From Sideroxydans sp. (lineage in GTDB: Bacteria > Pseudomonadota > Gammaproteobacteria > Burkholderiales > Gallionellaceae), in NCBI GenBank assembly GCA_030823965.1, contig JAVBYP010000149.1, forward strand, positions 1-6,025: 6,025 nt of DNA, written 5' to 3'. Of this stretch, positions 1-5,716 are shown in pieces (the first letter of the stretch is position 1; every line of letters starts with the position of its first letter). Made by a program: the position numbers and the translations under genes. The notes below the pieces were generated by a model. The model was not told the origin of the DNA, did no database searches, and saw only the letters and a program-made list of their open reading frames with translations.

Positions 1-451
1 CCGTGTTGGCGCGCCATGTCGCGCCACGCGCATTCTCCATCGTGCTGCCGAAGCTCAAGCTAGCGTTATGCATCTGCCCCAGCATCGCGCCGACCGCTGC
101 GCAATTCGCTACGCTGGGCTGTGTCACCGATTTACCGCTCAGGCGGCTGACGATGCACGCGGGCTTGCCGTTCAATTCGCCGAGGAAATGGTTCTTACCG
201 TTCGCTACGGGCGCTGGGCAGGGGATGCCGTGGCGCGCCAAGTGCGACATCAGATTGAGGTAGAACGGAAGCTCATCGGCTTTCAACACCTCGAACAGCG
301 TCAGCACGAAACGGCCGTTGCTGGTGGTGACGAAGTAGTTGGTGTTCTCGATGCCGGCAGGGATGCCCTGCAGTTCGAGTAGCGAGCCTAATGAATAGTC
401 AGAAAGCCAAGCGGAAATATCTTGCTCGGTGACGCGAGTGAAAACAGCCAT
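1..451 (-). CDS. thrB: Homoserine kinase, N-terminal 150 residues (3' end beyond window)
   Basis: Homoserine kinase phosphorylates L-homoserine with ATP to O-phosphohomoserine, the step before threonine synthase, in the cytoplasm. The reverse-strand translation begins MAVFTRVTEQDISAWLSDYS and continues with LQGIPAGIENTNYFVTT, GRFVLTLFE, ELPFYLNLMSHLARHGIPCP and LNGKPACIVSRLSGKS. This is the N-terminal pattern of the aminoglycoside-phosphotransferase-fold ThrB of proteobacteria, not the GHMP-type ThrB of E. coli. About half of the usual 310-320 residues are present; the C-terminal part with the catalytic loop lies off the left edge. The ATG at 451 is supported by an AAAGG ribosome site (459-463) seven bases upstream. 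The gene starts 15 bp after the DUF2782 stop codon, so co-transcription with it and the LOG gene is likely. No frameshift is seen. Recognition is by eye but the motif string is distinctive. Confidence 0.93.
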   Translation of the reverse strand, partial: MAVFTRVTEQDISAWLSDYSLGSLLELQGIPAGIENTNYFVTTSNGRFVLTLFEVLKADELPFYLNLMSHLARHGIPCPAPVANGKNHFLGELNGKPACIVSRLSGKSVTQPSVANCAAVGAMLGQMHNASLSFGSTMENARGATWRANT

Positions 452-466
452 GCAACGACCTTTGGA

Positions 467-775
467 TCAGAAACGGAAGATGACCCAGCGCGGTACGCGC
501 AGGCCGGAATCCAAGCTCTCTTGGCGTGCGAACTTGCCGTCGCCCCTATCATCCACCAAGTAATAAGGGACGCCATGTTTCGGTGTGATCTTGATCATGT
601 AGAGCTTGCCGTTGGCACGGTACTCTTCAACGGTCTGTTCCGATTGACGCGAGATGGTCACCTGCGGCTCATCGACAGCCTCATCTTGGATGGGCGTGGC
701 GGAGGCAGGGACAGGCTCCGCTGCAAATGTGCTCAGGCTCAATAGCGAGAGGAACAGCAAGGTAAGTAGGCGCAT
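467..775 (-). CDS. Small exported DUF2782-family protein
   Basis: This is a 102-residue protein of unknown function. Residues 1-18 (MRLLTLLFLSLLSLSTFA) look like a Sec signal peptide with a leucine-rich core; cleavage after TFA at residue 18 would leave a mature periplasmic protein of about 84 residues. The mature part has an acidic, proline-containing linker, then the conserved block EPQVTISRQ, VEEYRANGKLYMIKITPKHG, PYYLVDDRGDGKF and a C-terminal VPRWVIFRF. I recognise this as the DUF2782 pattern, which in betaproteobacteria typically sits beside polA and thrB. It lies 37 bp after the LOG gene and 15 bp before thrB on the same strand. The start at 775 is chosen because it alone gives the signal peptide; its ribosome site is weak (TGAAAA). 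No cysteine is present, so it is not a lipoprotein. Function cannot be assigned from sequence. Confidence 0.88.
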   Translation of the reverse strand: MRLLTLLFLSLLSLSTFAAEPVPASATPIQDEAVDEPQVTISRQSEQTVEEYRANGKLYMIKITPKHGVPYYLVDDRGDGKFARQESLDSGLRVPRWVIFRF

Positions 776-812
776 GATTTTCAGTGACCGATGTGATGGT
801 GGGATTTTACCC

Positions 813-1529
813 TTAAAGGTTCAGTTGCAACTCGCGCTCTGCGGCAGAAGGTTCGAAGCCGCGCGTCTCGTAATGTTTGAAGATGGCGGCGACCACTTGT
901 TCGGGTTCGTCGATGACTTGGATGAGATCGATATCGCCGAGGCTGATCATCTTCTCGTCCAATAAGCTGGTCTTGATCCATTCCATCAGCCCACCCCAGA
1001 AGTGGCTGCCCACAAGGATGATGGGCATACGGCGTGTCTTGCCTGTCTGCACCAAGGTCAGCGCTTCCATCAATTCGTCCAATGTCCCGAAGCCGCCGGG
1101 CATCACCACGTAGGCGCTGGCGAATTTGACGAACATCACCTTGCGTGTGAAGAAGTGCTGGAACGACTGGCTGATGTTCTGGTAGGGGTTGTTGTGCTGT
1201 TCGTGCGGCAATTGGATGTTGAGGCCGACGCTCGCGGATTTGCCGTAGAACGCGCCTTTGTTCGCCGCCTCCATGATGCCAGGACCGCCACCCGAGATGA
1301 CGGTGAATCCCGCATCCGACAATAGGCGGGAGATCTCTTCGGTGAGTTGGTAATAGGGATGGTCATGCGGCGTGCGTGCGCTGCCGAAGATGCTGACCGC
1401 AGGGTGGATGTCGCGCAGGCGCTCAGTGGCTGAGACGAATTCTGACATAATGCCGAACACACGCCATGACTCCTTCGACTGCATCAATTCGGGCGCTTGA
1501 ACGGGGGGCAGTTTCAAATCGTTGTTCAT
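813..1529 (-). CDS. LOG-family protein (TIGR00730 type, Rossmann fold)
   Basis: This 238-residue cytoplasmic protein belongs to the LOG (lysine decarboxylase-like, misnamed) family. Characterised members are phosphoribohydrolases that release cytokinin-type bases or ribose 5-phosphate from nucleoside monophosphates. Visible signatures are VSIFGSAR (residues 45-52), the nucleotide-binding stretch SGGGPGIMEAANKGA (79-93), the Arg-Lys pair at 129-130, and the hallmark PGGFGTLDE (144-152). It is longer than plant LOG proteins because of an N-terminal extension of about 40 residues and a C-terminal tail. The ATG at 1529 is preferred over an in-frame upstream start at 1604 because TGGAGT (1535-1540) gives a good ribosome site with six-base spacing, and the longer form would run into polA. 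It is the first gene of the LOG-DUF2782-thrB run. The actual substrate is unknown; nucleotide salvage or stress-related nucleotide hydrolysis is inference from the family. Confidence 0.9.
   Translation of the reverse strand: MNNDLKLPPVQAPELMQSKESWRVFGIMSEFVSATERLRDIHPAVSIFGSARTPHDHPYYQLTEEISRLLSDAGFTVISGGGPGIMEAANKGAFYGKSASVGLNIQLPHEQHNNPYQNISQSFQHFFTRKVMFVKFASAYVVMPGGFGTLDELMEALTLVQTGKTRRMPIILVGSHFWGGLMEWIKTSLLDEKMISLGDIDLIQVIDEPEQVVAAIFKHYETRGFEPSAAERELQLNL
1443..1451 (+). promoter_or_regulatory. Candidate extended -10 element for polA
   Basis: TGACATAAT matches the extended -10 form TGn followed by CATAAT (five of six bases of TATAAT). It lies about 95 bp before the polA ATG, within the 5' part of the LOG coding sequence on the other strand. 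Because the two start codons are only 16 bp apart, a polA promoter must lie inside LOG unless polA is read through from elsewhere. No convincing -35 hexamer is seen 16-18 bp upstream. This is a weak, position-motivated prediction. Confidence 0.25.
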
Positions 1530-1534
1530 CTCGG

Positions 1535-1540
1535 ACTCCA
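1535..1540 (-). promoter_or_regulatory. Ribosome binding site of the LOG gene, deciding its start
   Basis: Read on the minus strand this is TGGAGT, with GGAG six bases before the ATG at 1529. It lies inside the 16-bp gap between the LOG and polA start codons. Its complement (ACTCCA) is therefore in the polA leader, immediately before the polA ATG, where no Shine-Dalgarno match exists. Confidence 0.7.
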
Positions 1541-1545
1541 AAAAT

Positions 1546-4308
1546 ATGAAGACATTGTTGTTAGTGGATGGCTCGTCGTACCTGTATCGGGCATTCCACG
1601 CCATGCCTGACTTGCGCAGCCCTCAGGGCGAACCGACAGGTGCCATCCAAGGCGTGCTCAACATGCTGAAAAAATTACGCAGCGACTTCCCGGCGGATTA
1701 TAGCGCCTGCGTGTTCGACGCAAAGGGCAAGACGTTCCGCGACGACTGGTATCCCGAATACAAGGCCAATCGCCCCTCTATGCCGGACGACTTGCGTGCG
1801 CAGATCGAGCCTTTGCACGAGTTGGTCGCCGCAGCGGGTTGGAACATCCTCATGGTGGACGGTGTGGAAGCGGATGATGTCATCGGCACGCTGGCACAGC
1901 AGGCATCGAATAGCGGCGCGCGTTGCATCGTCTCCACCGGCGATAAAGACCTTACGCAGTTGGTGAATGCCAACGTCACCTTGGTCAACACCATGAGCAA
2001 TGAAATCATGGATGAGGCTGGCGTGTTGGGGAAGTTCGGCGTGCCGCCGAATCGCATCGTGGATTACCTCACGCTGGTGGGGGATGCCGTGGACAACGTG
2101 CCGGGCGTGAACAAGTGCGGCCCCAAGACGGCGGTGAAATGGCTCACCCAATACGGCTCGCTAGATGGCGTGATCGCCAATGCAAAAGACGTCGGCGGAG
2201 CAGTGGGCGAGAACCTGCGCGCCGCATTGGATTGGTTGCCGCAGGGTAGGAAACTGGTCACGGTGAAATGTGATGTAGCGCTGGACAAACGCTACGACGA
2301 GTTGGCTGCACCAACCGAAGACAAAGAGAAGTTGAAGGCGATGTTCGAACGCTTCGGCTTCAGAACCTTGCTGCGCGAGTTGAATGGCGAAGTGCCGGAG
2401 AAGAAAGGGCGCGATGCTGAGCCGCGTCGCTTCGAGTTGGATCAAGAAGCGGCACCGGCAGCCGTGACCAACGACACCAGCCACTACGAATCCATCCGCA
2501 CAGAGGCGCAGTTGGATGTGTGGTTGGAGAAATTGATGTCTGCCCCGTTGGTGAGCTTGGATACCGAGACCACAGGGCTCGACCCGATGGCATCGCAACT
2601 GGTGGGTATCTCCTTCAGCATCGAAGCGCATCAGGCGGCCTATCTACCTTTGGCACATCATTATCCAGGCGCGCCCGACCAAGTCGGATTCGACCTGGCG
2701 CTGCAAAAACTCAAGCCATGGTTGGAAAGTACGGCACACAAGAAGCTAGGGCAGAACCTCAAATACGATCAGCACATCTTCGCCAATCATGGCATCGCCT
2801 TGCGCGGTGTCGCCGAAGACACCTTGTTGCAATCCTATGTGCTGGAGTCGCACAAGCCGCACGAGATGGGCAATCTCGCACTACGCCATCTCGGACTGGC
2901 GACCGTGAGCTACGCCGATGTGGTGGGCAAGGGGGCGAAGCAGATCGGCTTCGATCAGGTCGACCTCGATACCGCCACCCGTTACGCCGCAGAGGATGCT
3001 GACATCACCTTGCAACTACACCAGACCTTGTCGCCGCAGCTGGAAGGGCGATTGACCGAGGTGTATCGCGACATCGAGATGCCTGTGCGTGAAGTGCTGT
3101 TCAAGATGGAACGCAACGGCGTGCTCATCGATAGCGTGAAGCTATCGCGCCAAAGCCACGAGTTGGGTGAGAAACTGATGTCGATCGAAGCGCAAGCATT
3201 CGAGATGGCGGGGCAGCCGTTCAACCTCGCTTCACCCAAACAGCTGGGCGAGATACTGTTTGGGAAGCTTGGAATACCAGTTAAGAAGAAGACCGCCACG
3301 GGCGCGCCCTCAACCGACGAAGAAGTATTGCAAGAGCTCGCGCTCGACTATCCGCTGCCGAAGCTGTTGCTTGAGCATCGCGGCATGGCGAAGTTGAAAT
3401 CGACCTACACCGACAAGTTGCCACAGATGGTGAATCAAAAGACAGGTCGCGTACACACCAGCTATTCACAAGCCGTCGCAGTGACAGGGCGTTTGGCATC
3501 CACTGATCCAAATTTGCAGAACATCCCGGTGCGCACCGCCGAAGGCCGTCGCATCCGCGAAGCCTTCATTGCCCCCGCAGGTTCACGTATCGTCTCCGCC
3601 GACTATTCGCAGATCGAGCTGCGCATCATGGCGCATCTGTCTGGTGATGAAGGCTTGCTCAAAGCCTTCGCCGCTGGTGAAGACATCCACCGCGCCACCG
3701 CCGCTGAAGTGTTCGGCGTAGCACTCGACGCGGTGAGTAGCGAACAGCGTCGTTATGCCAAGGTCATCAACTTCGGCCTCATCTACGGCATGTCGGCATT
3801 CGGTCTGGCGAGCCAACTCAACATCGAGAACAGCGCCGCCAAGCAATACATCGACCTCTACTTCGCACGTTACCCCGGCGTGAAGCGCTACATGGACGAC
3901 ACGCGCGAACAAGCCAAAGCAACTGGCTATGTCGAGACATGGTTCGGCCGTCGCCTGTGGTTGCCCGAAATCAACGGTGCCAACGGCATGAGAAGACAAG
4001 CCGCCGAACGCGCTGCTATCAACGCCCCCATGCAAGGCACCGCCGCCGACCTCATCAAACTCGCGATGATCGCCGTGCAGGATTGGCTGGAAAACGAGCC
4101 ATCGGCGAGTTTCGAGGGACGGCCAAAAGAAAACCTCCAAACCAAACTCATCATGCAGGTCCACGATGAATTGATATTGGAAGTGCCAGAAGCAGAGTTG
4201 GCCTTGGTGAAAGACAAGCTGCGCGAACTGATGTGCAATGTGGCGCAGTTGAAAGTGCCGTTGGAAGTGGGATTGGGTGAAGGGGCGAATTGGGATGAGG
4301 CGCATTGA
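1546..4308 (+). CDS. polA: DNA polymerase I (5' nuclease, 3'-5' exonuclease, polymerase)
   Basis: The 920-residue enzyme removes RNA primers and fills gaps in lagging-strand synthesis and excision repair. The 5' nuclease (about 1-280) shows D8 in LLLVDGSSYLYRA, D58 in FDAKG, VEADD (107-111), GDKD (132-135) and D180/D183 in GDAVDNVPG. The proofreading domain (about 310-500) keeps all acidic residues: D339 and E341 (DTET), D408 (LKYD), Y480 and D484 (YAAED). The polymerase (about 505-920) has motif A with D686 (SADYSQIEL), the O-helix R735, K739, F743, Y747, and motif C H873-D874-E875 (MQVHDE). Phe at 743 is the form that discriminates against dideoxynucleotides. The ATG at 1546 aligns with the usual N-terminus; a TTG at 1522 would add eight residues and overlap the LOG start. 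No Shine-Dalgarno precedes the ATG. A segment of about 11 extra residues relative to E. coli PolA lies just before motif C. Confidence 0.98.
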   Translation: MKTLLLVDGSSYLYRAFHAMPDLRSPQGEPTGAIQGVLNMLKKLRSDFPADYSACVFDAKGKTFRDDWYPEYKANRPSMPDDLRAQIEPLHELVAAAGWNILMVDGVEADDVIGTLAQQASNSGARCIVSTGDKDLTQLVNANVTLVNTMSNEIMDEAGVLGKFGVPPNRIVDYLTLVGDAVDNVPGVNKCGPKTAVKWLTQYGSLDGVIANAKDVGGAVGENLRAALDWLPQGRKLVTVKCDVALDKRYDELAAPTEDKEKLKAMFERFGFRTLLRELNGEVPEKKGRDAEPRRFELDQEAAPAAVTNDTSHYESIRTEAQLDVWLEKLMSAPLVSLDTETTGLDPMASQLVGISFSIEAHQAAYLPLAHHYPGAPDQVGFDLALQKLKPWLESTAHKKLGQNLKYDQHIFANHGIALRGVAEDTLLQSYVLESHKPHEMGNLALRHLGLATVSYADVVGKGAKQIGFDQVDLDTATRYAAEDADITLQLHQTLSPQLEGRLTEVYRDIEMPVREVLFKMERNGVLIDSVKLSRQSHELGEKLMSIEAQAFEMAGQPFNLASPKQLGEILFGKLGIPVKKKTATGAPSTDEEVLQELALDYPLPKLLLEHRGMAKLKSTYTDKLPQMVNQKTGRVHTSYSQAVAVTGRLASTDPNLQNIPVRTAEGRRIREAFIAPAGSRIVSADYSQIELRIMAHLSGDEGLLKAFAAGEDIHRATAAEVFGVALDAVSSEQRRYAKVINFGLIYGMSAFGLASQLNIENSAAKQYIDLYFARYPGVKRYMDDTREQAKATGYVETWFGRRLWLPEINGANGMRRQAAERAAINAPMQGTAADLIKLAMIAVQDWLENEPSASFEGRPKENLQTKLIMQVHDELILEVPEAELALVKDKLRELMCNVAQLKVPLEVGLGEGANWDEAH

Positions 4309-4360
4309 TGCTGTTCGCAGCGAATACAATGCAGCCCCTGTTATCTAACCGTACTTCCTT

Positions 4361-5077
4361 ATGACTGAACCCATCCGCCTCGCTAAACGCCTCGTCGAGC
4401 TGAAGCAATGCTCTCGCCGTGAGGCTGAGTTGTACATCGCAGGGGGCTGGGTGAGTGTGGATGGCGTGGTGGTGGAAGAGCCACAGTTCATGGTGTCTGA
4501 GCAGATGGTGGAGTTGCACCCAGATGCCAAGCTGACGCCACTGCCCCCGGTGTCGATACTGTTCCACCAGCCTCCTGATGTGGAAATGACTGCCGATTCC
4601 ATTCGGCAGATGATCTGCGCGGATACACGTTCACCCGAAGACCATTCGGGCATCCGCCCGCTCAAGCAGCATCTGCTACACCTGACGCATTGCTTGCCCT
4701 TGCAAGCGGGGGCGAGTGGCTTGGCGGTGCTGACGCAGGACTTCCGGGTGTCGCGCAAATTAGCTGACGATGCGAACACCATCGAGCAGGAGTATGTGGT
4801 GGAGGTGTCGGGCGAGTTATCTGCTGAAGGTCTTCAGTCTTTGAATCACGGGCTGTCTTTCAACAGTAAGCCGTTAGCACCCGCGAAGGTGAGTTGGCAG
4901 AACGAGACGCGTCTACGTTTTGCCTTGAAGGGTGTGCAGCCCGGGCAGATCATGCACATGTGTCGCAGTGTGGGCTTGGAGGTGAAGTTGATGAAGCGCT
5001 TGCGCATCGGACGTGTGTCGATGGCGAAATTGGCGCAAGGGCAATGGCGTTATATGGCGGGATACGAGCGGTTCTGA
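4361..5077 (+). CDS. S4-domain RNA-binding protein of the RsuA/RluF pseudouridine synthase type, catalytic Asp replaced
   Basis: This 238-residue cytoplasmic protein has an N-terminal S4 RNA-binding domain (about 5-50: RLAKRLVELKQCSRREAELYIAGGWVSVDG), then a pseudouridine synthase-like domain (about 60-238). The domain's late Leu/Arg-rich block is recognisable (VGLEVKLMKRLRIGRVSMAKLAQGQWRYM), as is the strand with the conserved Tyr (EQEYVVEV, Y145). RsuA/RluB/E/F enzymes have the catalytic motif RLDxxTxGL; here the aligned stretch is PLQAGASGL, placing Q115 at the aspartate position. The NRQIRRM motif is PGQIMHM (194-200). Pseudouridylation is therefore doubtful; RNA binding or an rRNA assembly role is inference. 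I have an uncertain memory of a proteobacterial subfamily with Glu or Gln there. The ATG at 4361, 52 bp after polA, has no clear ribosome site, but the S4 domain begins right after it. TACAAT at 4325-4330 is a possible but unsupported -10. The reading frame is intact, so it is not a decayed pseudogene. Confidence 0.85.
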   Translation: MTEPIRLAKRLVELKQCSRREAELYIAGGWVSVDGVVVEEPQFMVSEQMVELHPDAKLTPLPPVSILFHQPPDVEMTADSIRQMICADTRSPEDHSGIRPLKQHLLHLTHCLPLQAGASGLAVLTQDFRVSRKLADDANTIEQEYVVEVSGELSAEGLQSLNHGLSFNSKPLAPAKVSWQNETRLRFALKGVQPGQIMHMCRSVGLEVKLMKRLRIGRVSMAKLAQGQWRYMAGYERF

Positions 5078-5099
5078 GGGTTGTTTGGGTGAGGCTTAC

Positions 5100-5123
5100 G
5101 AAGCGGCCAAGGGCTGCCGCTTC
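5100..5123. terminator. Inverted repeat between convergent genes, probable bidirectional terminator
   Basis: GAAGCGGC (5100-5107) and GCCGCTTC (5116-5123) form a perfect 8-bp GC-rich stem around an 8-base loop. It sits in the 54-bp gap between the stop codons of the S4 protein (ending 5077) and the minus-strand hemerythrin (ending 5132), the expected place for a shared terminator. Neither strand has a T-tract after the stem, so it is not a standard intrinsic terminator; it may act as a 3'-end stabilising hairpin or with Rho. Confidence 0.45.
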
Positions 5124-5131
5124 ACAGTGAG

Positions 5132-5596
5132 TCAGCCAAAGAACTTCTTGAGTGCGCTACCTAACCAGCCTCCAGTGGGGGAGTCGGCTTTAGCTTCGAT
5201 ACCTAAAGACTTGATGACGACTTCAACGTAGTCGGCATCGTCACCTTTGATGTGGTTGATGAGCCATATCTTCAGCATCGAAAGGATCTCGGGGGCGACG
5301 TCCTCACCTTGTTCGGCACGCTTCAGGAACTCGCCGACACGTTTGGTGAAGATGTCATGCACGCGTTTGTGCGCTTTGAAGAAGGGATAGCCTGCCTTCT
5401 CCATCAATTCTTCTTCGAAACTGAAATGCGAGAGCGTGTAGTCGATGAGCTCGTCCAAGACGTGCTTCACGCCTTTTTGGTCGCCTTCTGCGATCGCGGT
5501 GTTCAATTCGTTCAGATATTCTACGAGTCGTCGATGTTGTTTATCGATGACCTCAATGCCCGTGTTCAGGTCATTCGACCAGTGCAGGTATGCCAT
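5132..5596 (-). CDS. Bacteriohemerythrin (single-domain, diiron oxygen-binding)
   Basis: This 154-residue protein is a four-helix-bundle hemerythrin that binds O2 reversibly at a non-heme diiron centre, for oxygen storage, delivery or sensing in the cytoplasm. All seven iron ligands are visible: H21 (IDKQHRRL), H57 and E61 (HFSFEEELM), H76 and H80 (AHKRVH), H115 and D120 (NHIKGDDADY). The N-terminal LHWSNDLNTGIEVID is also typical. After the last helix comes a 17-residue tail, DSPTGGWLGSALKKFFG (138-154), glycine-rich then amphipathic, beyond the iron-binding core. The ATG at 5596 is preferred to one at 5632 because GGAGGAG lies just upstream and the family's N-terminus begins there. It is convergent with the S4 protein and divergent from the VanZ-like gene, so it is probably monocistronic. 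No signal peptide is present. Whether it supplies an oxygenase, protects from O2 or senses it cannot be told from sequence. Confidence 0.95.
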   Translation of the reverse strand: MAYLHWSNDLNTGIEVIDKQHRRLVEYLNELNTAIAEGDQKGVKHVLDELIDYTLSHFSFEEELMEKAGYPFFKAHKRVHDIFTKRVGEFLKRAEQGEDVAPEILSMLKIWLINHIKGDDADYVEVVIKSLGIEAKADSPTGGWLGSALKKFFG

Positions 5597-5599
5597 AAT

Positions 5600-5606
5600 C
5601 TCCTCC
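5600..5606 (-). promoter_or_regulatory. Strong ribosome binding site of the hemerythrin gene
   Basis: The minus strand reads GGAGGAG followed by ATT and the ATG at 5596; the GGAGG core is five bases from the start. This decides the 154-residue start over the ATG at 5632, which would translate through the site. It is the best Shine-Dalgarno in the window and suggests efficient translation. Confidence 0.8.
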
Positions 5607-5716
5607 AACGAAATACTATTTTTATATGCCACTTATGCGACTAAGGGCGCATTCTTTCTTACCCCCATCTAACCGTCAATCGAAATGAGTCCTACTGTTT
5701 TATTAAGGTTTAAAAC
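5607..5716. other. Divergent spacer between hemerythrin and VanZ-like genes
   Basis: This AT-richer spacer must carry the promoters of both divergent genes. On the minus strand TATAAA (5621-5626) and TAGTAT (5613-5618) are possible -10 elements for the hemerythrin, but no good -35 lies at the right distance. On the plus strand AAGG (5705-5708) serves as ribosome site for the GTG at 5717. Two TATGC copies (5625-5629, 5634-5638) are 9 bp apart, with a third at 5589-5593, too short to call an operator. I find no full FNR-type palindrome. Confidence 0.35.

Noticed and set aside
801..812. GGGATTTTACCC between LOG and DUF2782 as a terminator or attenuator
   Set aside because: Only three G-C pairs form the stem and no T-tract follows; the 37-bp gap and shared strand argue for read-through.
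1522..1545. TTG at 1522 as the polA start, adding eight residues
   Set aside because: It would overlap the LOG start codon, and the extension FISDSKN is unlike family N-termini; MKTLLLVDGSSYLYRA from the ATG at 1546 fits much better.
4310..4321. Small hairpin GCTG-TTCG-CAGC after the polA stop as a terminator
   Set aside because: The stem is only 4 bp, the loop is closed by G-C rather than the extra-stable C-G form, and no T-tract follows; it may be chance.
3583..4329. Long minus-strand open frame (248 residues) opposite the 3' part of polA
   Set aside because: It lies antisense to the most conserved polymerase motifs of polA, has a His/Phe/Gln-rich composition typical of reverse-complement frames, and no recognisable domain.
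4325..4330. TACAAT as a -10 element for the S4 protein gene
   Set aside because: It matches five of six bases of TATAAT, but no reasonable -35 is found at 16-18 bp; read-through from polA is equally likely, so it is not listed as a feature.
5614..5632. TGGCAT on the minus strand as a sigma-54 promoter for the hemerythrin gene
   Set aside because: The downstream GC dinucleotide of the -12 element (TTGCA) is absent at the needed spacing; the following bases are an A-rich run.
5252..5644. Plus-strand open frame (130 residues) opposite the hemerythrin gene
   Set aside because: The hemerythrin on the minus strand has all iron ligands and a strong ribosome site; the opposite frame is its shadow with no recognisable motif.
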